From: Geobacillus sp. 46C-IIa
Lineage (GTDB): Bacteria; Bacillota; Bacilli; Bacillales; Anoxybacillaceae
Assembly: GCF_014679505.1 (NCBI RefSeq)
Contig: NZ_CP061474.1
Span: 124,001-188,000, forward strand
Direction of reading: 5' to 3'
DNA length: 64,000 bases
Shown: piece after piece, positions 1 to 8,293 of the stretch
How positions within the stretch are numbered: the stretch's first letter is position 1
Layout: every line of letters starts with the position of its first letter
Made by a program: the position numbers and the translations under genes
Notes under the pieces: model-generated
The model's database searches: none
The model's input: only the letters and a program-made list of their open reading frames with translations
What the model was told of the DNA's origin: nothing

Positions 1-417
1 CGTGTCATTGTTAACCCAGCTCCAGCGCAGCCGCTGCCGCCGTCAGTGCTCAAGAAGGCGAGTTTCTTGACACCCAATGAACATGAACGAACGATTTTGT
101 TTGACAAGATGGACGAAGAAGCGTTTGCCGATAAGCTGATTGTCACCGAAGGGGCGAAAGGGGTGCGCATTTGGCAAGACGGACAAGAACGGCTCATTCC
201 AAGTTTTCAAGTCCCAGTCGTGGATACGACGGGTGCGGGCGATACGTTTAACGGTGCGCTCGCCGTTGCGCTGGCGGAAGGGAAGCCGCTTGAGGAAGCG
301 TGTCGGTTTGCCAATGCGGCCGCGGCGCTATCGGTCACCAAGCTCGGTGCGCAGGCCGGGATGCCGACACGGGAGGATGTCGAATCATTTTTGGCCAAAC
401 AGGAAGGAAGTCAATGA
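1..417 (+). CDS. rbsK: Ribokinase, C-terminal part (5' end outside window)
   Basis: The reading frame is open from base 1 and matches the last ~138 residues of PfkB-family ribokinase, which phosphorylates D-ribose to ribose 5-phosphate in the cytoplasm. Visible family marks are NPAPAQPLP, the FLTPNEHE loop, the ATP-site segment TEGAKGV and the catalytic signature DTTGAGDTFNG, whose Asp is the catalytic base. The C-terminal helix FANAAAALSVTKLGAQ is also typical. The stop codon TGA overlaps an ATG (ATGA at 414-417), as expected for the rbsK/rbsD junction, but the next gene is missing and rbsB-like sequence follows at once. The kinase domain itself looks intact here; whether the upstream half is intact cannot be seen. 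Confidence 0.93.
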   Translation, partial: RVIVNPAPAQPLPPSVLKKASFLTPNEHERTILFDKMDEEAFADKLIVTEGAKGVRIWQDGQERLIPSFQVPVVDTTGAGDTFNGALAVALAEGKPLEEACRFANAAAALSVTKLGAQAGMPTREDVESFLAKQEGSQ

Positions 418-418
418 A

Positions 419-653
419 GACGTGATTCAGCAGAAGGTCGATGTGCTGTTGGTCAACCCGACGGACTCTAGCATCGTGGCTTCTGCGATCGAATCGGCGA
501 ACAGCGCCAACATCCTAGTGATTACCGTTGACCACAGCGCGGACGGCAGGAAAGTGGTCACCCATATCGCCTCCGACAATGTGGCTGGGGGGAATGGCAG
601 CTCAATTTCTTGTCGATCACCTAAAAAAAGGCGGAAACGCTGGTTCCAAATAA
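419..653 (+). pseudogene. rbsB: rbsB remnant (ribose-binding protein fragment)
   Basis: A stretch reading DVIQQKVDVLLVNPTDS, then SANILVITVDHSADG and VTHIASDNVAGG, is the middle of the ribose ABC-transporter binding protein RbsB. The signal peptide and N-terminal third are missing, and the sequence starts right after the rbsK stop. Around the G-run at 590-596 the frame shifts: the continuing homology (MAAQFLVDHLKKGG) is in another frame and stops at 651-653, so the C-terminal half is also gone. With rbsD, rbsA and rbsC absent, the simplest reading is a deletion from the start of rbsD into rbsB followed by decay. The cell would lack this ribose importer unless another copy exists. Confidence 0.85.
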
Positions 654-671
654 TATGGAATTTGATCCGCG

Positions 672-703
672 GTGCTAGTTGAGCTCTGACGCTCAACTAG
701 CAC
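672..703. repeat. Perfect 13-bp inverted repeat with 6-nt loop
   Basis: GTGCTAGTTGAGC (672-684) pairs perfectly with GCTCAACTAGCAC (691-703). No T-run follows on either strand, so it is not a standard intrinsic terminator. It sits at the 3' edge of the decayed rbsB fragment and could be a scar of the rearrangement or an element end. Confidence 0.6.
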
Positions 704-919
704 TATGGACGATTGGTTTCTAGAAAACAATCACCGCAAAGAAAAGCGATGAGATTCCAAATAGGGATGTGTTCATCCTCCCTGCTCATGGCGGCCGGCT
801 TTCATCAAGAAAGACGATATACTGCTTCTCACGGTCGATTGCGGCGTCCATCTAAGTTCATAACGAAGCGCTTCTTGGTTCATACTAAAGGAAAAGTTCG
901 CAAAAGAAAGGGACCCGCC

Positions 920-1303
920 ATGCTTCGTGAACTCGATTGGATGACGTATATCATGATGATTTTGGCCAGCTACCGGTTTACTCATTTGATCGTGTTTGAC
1001 AAAATTACCGAGTTTCTGCGCGATCCGTTTATGAAGAAAGAAAAAGTCAAAAGTGAGGACGGGCATACAGAAATCAAGAAAGTGCCGGCCTCCAAATTTG
1101 GCTACTTGTTGAATTGTTATTGGTGCGCGGGGGTGTGGAGCGCGATTTTGATCGCGCTTGGCTATTTTTTTATTCCGACCATCGCTATGCCGCTGATTTT
1201 CATTTTTTCAATTGCGGGGGCGCAGGCGATTTTGGAGACGTTTGTCGGGGTCGGAACGAAGGCGATCGACCTTCTGTCAGCGGCGAAAAAGCGGATGGAC
1301 TAA
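920..1303 (+). CDS. DUF1360 membrane protein (YjcA-like)
   Basis: This is a 127-residue protein starting at an ATG preceded by an AAGAAAGGGA ribosome site; longer upstream starts have no such site. It has an N-terminal hydrophobic segment (WMTYIMMILASYRFTHLIV), a charged middle (DPFMKKEKVKSEDGH), and the conserved GYLLNCYWCAGVW stretch. Two further hydrophobic segments follow (AILIALGYFFIPTIAMPLI and FIFSIAGAQAILETFVGVG). This layout and the CYWCAGVW motif are those of DUF1360 proteins such as B. subtilis YjcA, which is linked to sporulation. The biochemical function is unknown. It stands alone between the rbs remnant and the ars operon and is followed by a terminator. Confidence 0.8.
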   Translation: MLRELDWMTYIMMILASYRFTHLIVFDKITEFLRDPFMKKEKVKSEDGHTEIKKVPASKFGYLLNCYWCAGVWSAILIALGYFFIPTIAMPLIFIFSIAGAQAILETFVGVGTKAIDLLSAAKKRMD

Positions 1304-1337
1304 AGCGTGTTGGCGGCAGAGGGCAGGGAACATTTGC

Positions 1338-1370
1338 GGGCGTGCGGCGGAGCGGCACGCTCGTTTTTTT
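1338..1370 (+). terminator. Intrinsic terminator after the DUF1360 gene
   Basis: GGGCGTGC and GCACGCTC form an 8-bp stem (one G-T pair) followed by seven T residues. Confidence 0.8.
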
Positions 1371-1391
1371 GCTTTGGTAGGTATATCGTTG

Positions 1392-1421
1392 TTGACTTAT
1401 ATAAGCACTTAATTATATACT
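1392..1421 (+). promoter_or_regulatory. arsR promoter, overlapped by operator 1
   Basis: TTGACT at 1392-1397 and TATACT at 1416-1421 are spaced by 18 bp, a good SigA promoter. The spacer carries the operator-like repeat at 1397-1419, so a bound ArsR dimer would exclude RNA polymerase. Confidence 0.75.
1397..1419. promoter_or_regulatory. ArsR operator-like site 1
   Basis: The site consists of the half TTATATAAGCA, three to four central bases and ATTATATA, an imperfect dyad. A nearly identical 23-bp site lies 81 bp downstream (1478-1500). The site lies between the -35 and -10 boxes. Assignment to ArsR is inferred from position and resemblance to AT-rich ArsR/SmtB dyads. Confidence 0.65.
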
Positions 1422-1477
1422 GATTGATAGAAGCGATCGTTGGTCGGCATGACCGTTTTCGTGGTGTGTGCTCGTTT

Positions 1478-1500
1478 TTATATAAGCAAATCATTATATA
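1478..1500. promoter_or_regulatory. ArsR operator-like site 2
   Basis: This is a second copy of the TTATATAAGCA...ATTATATA dyad, ending just upstream of the arsR ribosome site (GGAGGAGG, 1510-1517). Only the central bases differ from site 1. It may act as a roadblock or cooperate with site 1. Confidence 0.6.
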
Positions 1501-1521
1501 ATGATGAACGGAGGAGGTTAT

Positions 1522-1869
1522 ATGCCGCAACTCGCGATGGAGATGGAAGCGGCAGCCCGGGTATTGAAGCTGCTTGGTGATCCGACGCGGCTGACGATTT
1601 TGGCGATTTTGAACAAGCGGGAGTGCTGTGTGTGCGAGCTGCTGGAGGTGTTTTCGACCAGCCAGCCGGCGATCAGTCAGCATTTGCGTAAGTTAAAAGA
1701 TGCCGGGCTGATCCAAGAAGAGCGGAGAGGGCAATGGGTGTATTATTCGCTCCGGCCGCAAAGCGAATATGCCCCGTTGCTGCAGGCGGTGTTGTCATAC
1801 GTTCCTGATCAAGAGGAAAACATTCGCAAAATCGAGACAGCAAATCCTGCGGCCCGCTGCGGGTGCTGA
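1522..1869 (+). CDS. arsR: ArsR-family arsenical-responsive repressor
   Basis: This 115-residue winged-helix repressor of the ArsR/SmtB family presumably releases DNA on binding arsenite. Its metal site is ECCVCELLE (Cys35, Cys36 and Cys38), matching the CVC motif in the DNA-recognition region of ArsR. It is followed by the recognition helix TSQPAISQHLRKLKDAGL and the wing RRGQWVYYSL. The C-terminus ends in RCGC, giving further thiols. The ATG at 1522 is preferred because GGAGGAGGT lies 5 nt upstream; the ATGs at 1501 and 1504 have no ribosome site and lie next to operator 2. It is the first gene of an arsR-acr3-arsC operon. Confidence 0.95.
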   Translation: MPQLAMEMEAAARVLKLLGDPTRLTILAILNKRECCVCELLEVFSTSQPAISQHLRKLKDAGLIQEERRGQWVYYSLRPQSEYAPLLQAVLSYVPDQEENIRKIETANPAARCGC

Positions 1870-1887
1870 TGTTGAATGATGAGGTGA

Positions 1888-2958
1888 ATGATGGTGGATG
1901 GTTGCGAACCGAAACGATTGTCGTTTTTAGACCGCTTTTTAACGGTATGGATTTTTCTCGCGATGGCGGTCGGGATCGGAGTCGGAATTTGGGCTCCTGG
2001 GCTGGTGGATGGATTGAACCGCCTGCAAGTCGGTACGACCTCGATTCCGATTGCGATCGGCTTGATGTTGATGATGTATCCGCCGCTGGCGAAAGTGCGC
2101 TACGAGGAAATGGGGCGCGTGTTCAAAGATGTGAAGGTGCTCATGTTGTCCCTCGTGCAAAACTGGGTGATCGGCCCGCTGCTTATGTTCATATTGGCGG
2201 CCGCCTTTTTGCCTGACAAGCCAGAGTATATGATTGGCTTGATTTTAATCGGTCTTGCCCGCTGCATCGCCATGGTCATCGTCTGGAACGACTTGGCGCG
2301 CGGCGACACAGAGTACGCAGCAGGACTTGTCGCCTTCAATTCCCTGTTTCAAGTGTTGTTTTTCTCGCTGTATGCGTATGTGTTTGTGACAGTCATTCCG
2401 GAATGGTTCGGGCTTGAAGGGGCTATTGTTGAGATCACGATGGCGGAAGTGGCGAAATCGGTGTTTATTTATTTGGGCATTCCGTTTCTCGCCGGCATGG
2501 CGACAAGGTTTATGCTTGTGAAAGTGAAAGGCCGGTCATGGTATGACATGGTGTTTGTGCCGAAAATCAGCCCGCTGACGCTTGTTGCGCTTTTGTTTAC
2601 AATCATCGTGATGTTTTCGCTCAAAGGCGATATGATCGTCAGTTTGCCGTTTGATGTTGTGCGCGTTGCGATTCCGTTGCTGCTTTATTTTGTCATCATG
2701 TTTTTTGTGTCGTTCTTTTTGGCGAAAAAATTCGGCGCTGACTATCCGGTGTCGACGACGCTGGCGTTTACAGCAGGAAGCAATAACTTTGAGTTGGCCA
2801 TCGCCGTCGCCGTTGGGGTATTTGGCATTCATTCGGGCGCGGCGTTTGCGGCGGTGATCGGCCCGCTCATTGAAGTGCCGGTGATGCTCGCGCTTGTCAA
2901 CGTCGCCTTGGCGTTTCAGCGAAAGTATTTTTCCTCTGCTGCTCCAACATCAAAATAA
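1888..2958 (+). CDS. acr3: ACR3-type arsenite efflux permease
   Basis: This is a 356-residue inner-membrane carrier of the bile/arsenite/riboflavin transporter superfamily. It exports arsenite, probably as a proton antiporter. About ten hydrophobic segments can be counted. The family signature [19 protein letters not shown] contains the essential cysteine (about Cys126), and [15 protein letters not shown] contains the conserved Glu of the transport site. Two consecutive ATGs (1888, 1891) and a GTG (1894) follow the ribosome site GAGGTG at 1881-1886; the second ATG has the better spacing, so the true start may be 3 nt downstream. Bacillus genomes often call this gene arsB although it is not the E. 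coli ArsB family. Confidence 0.94.
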   Translation: MMVDGCEPKRLSFLDRFLTVWIFLAMAVGIGVGIWAPGLVDGLNRLQVGTTSIPIAIGLMLMMYPPLAKVRYEEMGRVFKDVKVLMLSLVQNWVIGPLLMFILAAAFLPDKPEYMIGLILIGLARCIAMVIVWNDLARGDTEYAAGLVAFNSLFQVLFFSLYAYVFVTVIPEWFGLEGAIVEITMAEVAKSVFIYLGIPFLAGMATRFMLVKVKGRSWYDMVFVPKISPLTLVALLFTIIVMFSLKGDMIVSLPFDVVRVAIPLLLYFVIMFFVSFFLAKKFGADYPVSTTLAFTAGSNNFELAIAVAVGVFGIHSGAAFAAVIGPLIEVPVMLALVNVALAFQRKYFSSAAPTSK

Positions 2959-2973
2959 AGGTGGGAACCAACG

Positions 2974-3393
2974 ATGAAGAAAAAAATCATTTATTTCTTG
3001 TGCACCGGAAACTCATGCCGCAGTCAAATGGCGGAAGGCTGGGCGAAACAACTATTAGGCGATGAATGGGACGTGTACAGCGCCGGGATTGAAGCGCACG
3101 GACTCAATCCGAATGCGGTCAAGGTGATGAAGGAAGCCGGCATCGATATTTCGAAGCAAACGTCTGATGTCATCGACCCGGACTTGTTGAACCGCGCCGA
3201 TTTGGTCGTGACGCTGTGCGGCCATGCGGCCGACCATTGCCCCGTCACCCCGCCGCACGTGAAGCGCGTCCATTGGGGATTCGACGATCCGGCGAAGGCG
3301 GAAGGGACGGAAGAGGAGAAACTCGCGGTGTTCCGCCGCGTCCGCGATGAAATTGGCGAGCGCCTCCGCCGATTTGCCGAGACGGGGGAATAG
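2974..3393 (+). CDS. arsC: Arsenate reductase, thioredoxin-coupled
   Basis: This 139-residue enzyme reduces arsenate to arsenite for export by the upstream ACR3 permease. It belongs to the low-molecular-weight phosphatase fold class. The P-loop CTGNSCRS gives nucleophile Cys10 and Arg16. The resolving cysteines are Cys82 and Cys89 in [11 protein letters not shown], which form the disulfide cascade reduced by thioredoxin. The length matches B. subtilis and S. aureus ArsC. The start ATG follows AAAGGTGGGAACC, 15 nt after the acr3 stop. All catalytic residues are present. Confidence 0.96.
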   Translation: MKKKIIYFLCTGNSCRSQMAEGWAKQLLGDEWDVYSAGIEAHGLNPNAVKVMKEAGIDISKQTSDVIDPDLLNRADLVVTLCGHAADHCPVTPPHVKRVHWGFDDPAKAEGTEEEKLAVFRRVRDEIGERLRRFAETGE

Positions 3394-3622
3394 GGACGGC
3401 GCGGCAAGGCGCAAAGAGCGGGGAAACTGTCTTGCATAGGGTGCGCGGCAGCTGCTCATCGAAGTGCGGACGGAAACGGGGGAAGTGGCTGGGCGGACGA
3501 AAATCGCTCGGCGTGAAAAAGATGGTGAAAAGCCATCTTGCCGATCCGTCGAACGTTTTAACAGATGAAATGGGCACACCGATGAAGGCGGTGCCACATC
3601 AGGTCACTGGGGGAGAAACCGA
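3394..3622 (+). other. Gap after the ars operon
   Basis: GC-rich sequence with no convincing gene. No clear terminator was found directly after arsC, so transcripts may run on into the next gene. Confidence 0.4.
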
Positions 3623-4060
3623 ATGGAGTTATTTCATCAGTTAGCTCGCCGAAACATAAAAATCCGCAAACAATCCGGTTTCGGGGAGCAATTGCGACAA
3701 CGGTGGGAAAGGGTGTTTGCCGGCCATTTGACTGCGGAAGAAAAACAACACATCCACCTTCATAATCGGAGTGGAGTCAACGGCTACTTATGGCACGTGT
3801 TCAGCTATGAAATGAGAGACTGTTTAACGGAAACAGAAGCGGAAATGGCGTTTGATCAAGAAGAGAAAACGTGCTGCTACCTTTTCTTTCAACATGGCGA
3901 CGATGCGCTCACCGTGGAGGATGCTTCCGGCTTGAAAGCGGCTGATCTGGCCGCGGAAAACGACAAGATCGATCTATACGTGGTGGACAGCGAGTTCAAC
4001 TGGACGTTTGTCATCACGCATGAAAACGGATGGCTTGGTCCGTATTTTAGCAGAAGATGA
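3623..4060 (+). CDS. DUF4275-like small cytoplasmic protein
   Basis: This 145-residue protein has no signal peptide or membrane segment. It carries the stretches HLHNRSGVNGYLWHVFSYE, CCYLFFQHGDDALTVEDASG, IDLYVVDSEFNWTFVITHE and GPYF. These blocks, in this order, resemble the DUF4275 family of Bacillaceae proteins of unknown function. The family assignment is from memory of the conserved blocks and should be treated as probable. The start has a GGGGGAGAAACCG ribosome site. It is transcribed in the same direction as ars, 230 bp downstream, and ends at a bidirectional terminator. Confidence 0.7.
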   Translation: MELFHQLARRNIKIRKQSGFGEQLRQRWERVFAGHLTAEEKQHIHLHNRSGVNGYLWHVFSYEMRDCLTETEAEMAFDQEEKTCCYLFFQHGDDALTVEDASGLKAADLAAENDKIDLYVVDSEFNWTFVITHENGWLGPYFSRR

Positions 4061-4153
4061 CAGTCGCGGCAGCCCGGCTCCCGGTTTCTTTGTTCGTTTT
4101 GGTGTCTTCACGTTAATGGCTTAAGAGAATGGAATGAGACAGAAAGAAAACGA

Positions 4154-4196
4154 GTTCCAACCGAGCCTCAGGCAGACTAGGTTGGAACCTTTTTTG
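4154..4196. terminator. Bidirectional terminator between convergent genes
   Basis: GTTCCAACC (4154-4162) pairs with GGTTGGAAC (4180-4188) and is followed by six T on the plus strand. On the minus strand the stem is followed by TCGTTTTCTTT, so it can also end the converging oxidoreductase transcript. Confidence 0.8.
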
Positions 4197-4197
4197 C

Positions 4198-5184
4198 TTA
4201 TCGCTGATCGGCCGGGAACACGATGCCGGTTTGTCTTCGCGCTTCGTCCATGATTTCCATCGTCCAAAGTGAATGGCGGTGCGAGTTGATGGCCGATTCG
4301 CGTTCTCCGTTTTCGATCAAACGGATAAACTCTTCCGCCTCGTAATACATCGGCGGTTTGTCTTGCGGGACGGCGATGTCCTCGACGCGCCCGTCGCGGT
4401 AGCGGATTTCCACTTTGGCTGGTGTATGAATGGCGTCGATGATCATGCTTCCGTCTTCGCCTTGGATTTCTGAAGGCAAGTGCGAGTTCGTGATTTTGGA
4501 ATAAAAGACGACCGCGTCCATGTCCCCGTAATCCAACACGATCGAACCCTCGCCATCAACGCCGGATGCGAGCTTCACGCTTTGCGCCTTCACGCTGCGG
4601 GGCTTGCCGAACAAAACGACCATCGGGTACAGGCAGTAGACGCCAAGGTCCATGAGCGCCCCGTTCGAGAAAGCGGGGTTGAAGGCGTTCAGCACCGTTC
4701 CTTGCTTATAAGCGTCATAGCGCGATGAATATTGGCAGTAGTTCGCCACGTAGCGGCGGATGCGGCCCAGTTTCGGCAAGTGCTCGCGGATGGTTGCGAA
4801 GTTGGGCATGAGCGTTGACTTCATCGCTTCCATCAGAACAACGCCGTTTCGTTCCGCCGCTGCGATCATGGCTTTGACTTCTTTCGCATTGGAGGCGAGC
4901 GGTTTTTCGCATAAGACGTGTTTGCCGTGATTCATGAGCAAGATCGCCTGCTCGGCATGAAGTGCGTTCGGGCTGGCGATATAGACGGCATCAATGTCGT
5001 CGCTTTCGGCCAGCTCGTGCAAGTCCGTGAACGTGCGCGGCGCCCCGACCTTGTCGGCAAACCCCTTCGCTGTCTCATCCGTCCGTGAGTAGACGGCGGC
5101 GAGTTCAAAGGAATCGACGAGCCGCGCGGTTTCGATAAAGGCTTCTGTAATCCAGTTTGTCCCGATTGTCGCAAATCGAACCAT
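4198..5184 (-). CDS. Gfo/Idh/MocA-family NAD(P)-dependent oxidoreductase
   Basis: This 328-residue protein has an N-terminal Rossmann domain (RFATIGTNWITEAFI, then VYIASPNALH and the family motif EKPLASN) and a C-terminal alpha/beta substrate domain. The Lys of EKP is the usual catalytic or cofactor-contacting residue. Such enzymes oxidise or reduce hydroxyl groups of sugars, inositols or sugar derivatives; the substrate cannot be read from sequence. The IGTNWITE variant of the dinucleotide motif resembles B. subtilis YulF. The start is set at the ATG with AAAGGAGAAGGATC immediately upstream, 11 codons inside the longest frame. It is monocistronic. Confidence 0.88.
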   Translation of the reverse strand: MVRFATIGTNWITEAFIETARLVDSFELAAVYSRTDETAKGFADKVGAPRTFTDLHELAESDDIDAVYIASPNALHAEQAILLMNHGKHVLCEKPLASNAKEVKAMIAAAERNGVVLMEAMKSTLMPNFATIREHLPKLGRIRRYVANYCQYSSRYDAYKQGTVLNAFNPAFSNGALMDLGVYCLYPMVVLFGKPRSVKAQSVKLASGVDGEGSIVLDYGDMDAVVFYSKITNSHLPSEIQGEDGSMIIDAIHTPAKVEIRYRDGRVEDIAVPQDKPPMYYEAEEFIRLIENGERESAINSHRHSLWTMEIMDEARRQTGIVFPADQR

Positions 5185-5544
5185 GATCCTTCTCCTTTCA
5201 TTCTCGTCGTCCTTCATTTTAGCATAATTTATTGAGCGAATATGGGTTTCTGTGTGCCGGATCGGATCACTACCTTGTCAAAAGGATGGGGTGAAAAGGG
5301 CGGGAAAAGAAGAAAAACAATTATGATCACTATTCCAGCATATATATCGCATTCGAGATGGGTTTTAATTTTACAATTTATTCCAAAAAAAGAGTTGGCG
5401 TTGGATTTTTTTCTTTTATGATTATTTCGGAAATTGGGTTTGTGCACTAAACATCATTTGGTGAAGAGCTAATTTCTTAAACGAAGTGGTAGGTTATTAG
5501 GTCCCTGATGCATCTTCGGACCAAAGAGCGAATATAATATCTTA
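5185..5544. other. AT-rich gap between the oxidoreductase and the IS element
   Basis: No gene is supported in this stretch. It would hold the promoter of the oxidoreductase gene on the minus strand. A short GGTCC...GGACC dyad (5499-5523) lies close to the IS end. Confidence 0.4.
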
Positions 5545-7153
5545 GTAACTATTCACCCCAATAGTAGTATGTAAAGAAGCGCAACACAAATAGGGCATCC
5601 TCGTGATAGAAAATGCCCTAAGTGGTAGAAAGAACACGATCGAGCGTGTGTCCCGTCAACAGAAGACATAACGAGTCCCACACGTTTTTTTCGTGTTTCG
5701 TCAGTGTGGAAACGATGCTTCTTGTGATGCAAAACGACTGGGCGAATGTTTCTTCGCGAAACGTACCCGAAATGTTCTCTTTAACTTTGACCATGCGAAG
5801 ATCGCGTTCAGCTTGGTTGTTGTCAAAGGGAACATGGGCTTCACACAAAAAGCGCAGCGCTTCTTCCTTTCGTTTCTGAAGCCGTCGAACAAAAGCGAGT
5901 GCTTTTTTCGGAAGAGGCGTCGTCGTTTCTAATCGGTGCTGTGCTTTCGCTAGGATGCGATCATACACTCGTTCCCATCGTTTCGCTTCTTTTTCGGAAA
6001 GTGCACCGTGATGAGCTTCGACTGCCTGTTTGGCGGCTAACAGAAACGTGGTCATGCGCGATGCCCATGTATGCCCTTGTTCGATGAAACCCTTCAATTC
6101 ACGCAAATGATGGGCGTGACAAAGGGCATGGGGGGCTTGCGTGTATTTTGGATACGTACCGAACCCATCATGCATCATCGTCCCTCGATATCGGGGAAGA
6201 ATCCCGATGTCATCGGTCGCTTTCTTTCCACGAGAAGCGTGAGAAGCCAAGTACGTATATTTCGATGTACAGGCGACAGGCACCCATGCGAGTTTCCCAT
6301 CAATGCGCAAACTCGTTTCATCGACATGCAGGATGTTGGATTCAAGTAAGGCGTCTTCGATCATGTCCATATTGGATTCCAGCGCTTCGCGTCCTCGTTT
6401 CACCATATTGGCAAGGGTTCCTGTACTGATTGAGTGTTGATATAATGCTTCGATCGTATCACTCAAACGTTTGTAAGGGATCAATTGGATATGGTGCAAA
6501 TATACAGCGAGCGCCGTGAGCCGTGGACCATATTGCACATGATTCATGACATGTGGTGGAAACTCCGCTTGTTGAACACATCGGCAATGTGGGCAGGATT
6601 TCACTTCACGCTCATGTTGTGTCACTTCGATCGTCACGGGAGGAAGATCGAACACTTGACGGACATCGACTTTGAACGGTTTGACTTCACACAAAGAAGC
6701 CCCACATCCTTGACACGTGTTCACACGATGAACGATGCGATGATGTGGACGTTCCACTTGACGGAGCGTCGTTCCTTGATGTCCTTCTTGTCCTCCTGGC
6801 TTGTTGCCAGATGGCTTGCGAGAAGAATGGGTGTGAAAACGGTCAGAAGATGGGGGCAAATGGCTATTGGAGCTGTTTGTTTTCGTGCGTGCTTCCAACT
6901 CTTGAACGCGATACTTGAGTTGTTCATTTTCTTTGCGCAGCTGTTTGTTTTCTGTCAATAGTTGCTCAATGACTTGTTGTTGGTGAGTAATGAGCTGCTT
7001 TTGTTGTTGGACTTTGCCGATGAAGCTCTCAACTGTAAATACAGCTTGTTGTACCGTCAACATGCGATTCACCTCCTTGTCTATAGTATTCACATCATAG
7101 ACAGAAAAAGCAAAAACTATTCAGCTCACTTTATGATGTGGCTGAATAGTTAC
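5545..7153 (-). mobile_element. IS66-family insertion sequence (ISBst12-like)
   Basis: The ends are GTAACTATTCACCC at 5545 and its partner GTAACTATTCAGCC read inward from 7153; they begin with GTAA as usual for IS66 elements. One long transposase gene fills the element, with no TnpA/TnpB accessory genes, as in the ISBst12 subgroup. No identical 8-bp target duplication is visible (flanks ATATCTTA and AAAAACAT), so one side may have been rearranged. A second internal copy of the end sequence (AACTATTCAGC at about 7114) forms a hairpin with the right end. Confidence 0.85.
5618..7063 (-). CDS. IS66-family transposase
   Basis: This is a full-length transposase of 481 residues. The N-terminus is a long coiled coil (QQQKQLITHQQQVIEQLL onward, leucine-zipper-like) followed by the SSNSHLPPSSD motif of IS66. 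A zinc-finger region has CQGCGASL and CPHCRC. The DDE catalytic domain has HVDETSLRIDGK, MHDGFGTY and NNQAERDLRMVK, supplying the two Asp and the Glu. The start is the ATG after AAGGAGGTGAATCGC, ten codons inside the longest frame. No frameshift is seen, so the element may still be active. Confidence 0.95.
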   Translation of the reverse strand: MLTVQQAVFTVESFIGKVQQQKQLITHQQQVIEQLLTENKQLRKENEQLKYRVQELEARTKTNSSNSHLPPSSDRFHTHSSRKPSGNKPGGQEGHQGTTLRQVERPHHRIVHRVNTCQGCGASLCEVKPFKVDVRQVFDLPPVTIEVTQHEREVKSCPHCRCVQQAEFPPHVMNHVQYGPRLTALAVYLHHIQLIPYKRLSDTIEALYQHSISTGTLANMVKRGREALESNMDMIEDALLESNILHVDETSLRIDGKLAWVPVACTSKYTYLASHASRGKKATDDIGILPRYRGTMMHDGFGTYPKYTQAPHALCHAHHLRELKGFIEQGHTWASRMTTFLLAAKQAVEAHHGALSEKEAKRWERVYDRILAKAQHRLETTTPLPKKALAFVRRLQKRKEEALRFLCEAHVPFDNNQAERDLRMVKVKENISGTFREETFAQSFCITRSIVSTLTKHEKNVWDSLCLLLTGHTLDRVLSTT

Positions 7154-7518
7154 AAAAACATATATGGTCGGAGTTTTTTTGTGTCATTCTAAGTGCAGCA
7201 AAAAATGCGGCGAAGCTAGGAAAATTCAGTGTTCGGCTATACCCCATTAAACATATCCACGGCTGGGTAGTTACAATTGGGCCACCCTACGCTTTACCCG
7301 ATTGTGTCTATGACCAGAATTAAGCTCCGCTCATATGGATGACCTCGCAAAACGCAAGGGGATGGATAATTCGTCCACTCCTTTAAAGGTCAAGAAAAAC
7401 AGGAGTTTTTAAACCGTACGCAAATTGTGGATGGTTCAAAAAAACGCAAATCTGCTCAAAGTTGAGCCCCCTCCGTTCGTCAGCTGCACCAACATCAATT
7501 TGATTTAGGTTTCATTTG

Positions 7519-7710
7519 AACGTTACTATTAAACGTTACTCAACGTAACCATTAGAGGCAACGAATAAGGTTAGTAGGTGACATAATTTCGTGCAGCCCT
7601 CCTATGTTTTCGGCTACAAATGGCTTATTTTCAACGTTACTATTGAACGTAACGAAATTAAGGAACATTACCACTCCACGTTACTAATAAACGTTACTAT
7701 TGAACGCAAC
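7519..7710 (+). repeat. Iteron-like 13-bp repeat clusters (AACGTTACTATTR)
   Basis: Copies of AACGTTAC or close variants start at 7519, 7532, 7542, 7633, 7646, 7664, 7677, 7690 and 7703. Within clusters most are exactly 13 bp apart, giving the unit AACGTTACTATTR; the last unit of a cluster often ends AACGTAAC or AACGCAAC. Tandem phased units like these are seen in Rep-binding iterons and in multi-site operators. Confidence 0.75.
7582..7608 (+). repeat. Direct repeat, copy 1 (CATAATTTCGTGCAG box)
   Basis: The 27-bp box beginning CATAATTTCGTGCAG recurs at 7791-7817 as CATAATCTCGTGCAG, with a few pyrimidine and A/T changes. Each copy lies downstream of a repeat cluster, which suggests that a larger module was duplicated. 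Confidence 0.7.
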
Positions 7711-7790
7711 AAAAAAATGGTGAGGTTATTTCAAAACTTACCCTTTTTACCCCTTTCTTTGTATGTCTGTATGTATGTTGTTTGGGTTGG

Positions 7791-7817
7791 CATAATCTCG
7801 TGCAGTTCTCTTTATGT
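7791..7817 (+). repeat. Direct repeat, copy 2 (CATAATCTCGTGCAG box)
   Basis: Second copy of the box at 7582-7608, 209 bp downstream. Confidence 0.7.
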
Positions 7818-7886
7818 TCACGAAAGGAGACTGTCAGGCAGACTATTGATGACGTCGTGGTCCGCTAGGTCATCATGTGATGGAGT

Positions 7887-7903
7887 GTGACACAAGGTGT
7901 CAC
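7887..7903. repeat. GTGACAC/GTGTCAC dyad
   Basis: GTGACAC (7887-7893) and GTGTCAC (7897-7903) are a perfect 7-bp dyad with a 3-nt centre. No T-run follows, so an operator is more likely than a terminator. Confidence 0.5.
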
Positions 7904-8293
7904 TCCCTTACTCAAATGCGTCACCGTCATTCTTTTTTATGCGTCCAAAAATTCCAGAATTGAAGGATAAAACATAATGGGGTAAACAAACTTTACCGCA
8001 TGTTTTATTACTCTTTTTTTCTCAAAATTGAAAAATACCCCGTTTTTTATCCCTGAACAAAAAAACGGCCGCTAAAATTGGCGCATAACGCATTTTAAAC
8101 AGCGGGGTAATGGTTTTATATCCCCCTTAACTTAAAACGCCTCTACAGGTCTGTTAAGCGTCTTAAAATCGATGTGGTTGTTTTTTTGGGGGATTGGCAC
8201 CGAATTTTAAATGATTAATTCAGATTTCTTTCATAGCCATTACCTTTGATAAATATAATCTATGGCGAATGTCCATTCACGAGGGGGATCCGT

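Larger units (their letters stand above)
7154..8293. other. 1.1-kb block without a recognisable gene
   Basis: The block has stop codons in all frames and no convincing gene. It contains three clusters of 13-bp iteron-like repeats (7519-7710), a 27-bp direct repeat (7582 and 7791), a GTGACAC/GTGTCAC dyad (7887-7903), a GGTAAA/TTTACC dyad (7981-7997) and several T-runs. It may be a remnant of a plasmid or phage origin, or a large regulatory region; nothing here proves either. Confidence 0.5.

Noticed and set aside
5537..7161. 8-bp target duplication flanking the IS66 element
   Set aside because: The flanking octamers (ATATCTTA and AAAAACAT) do not match.
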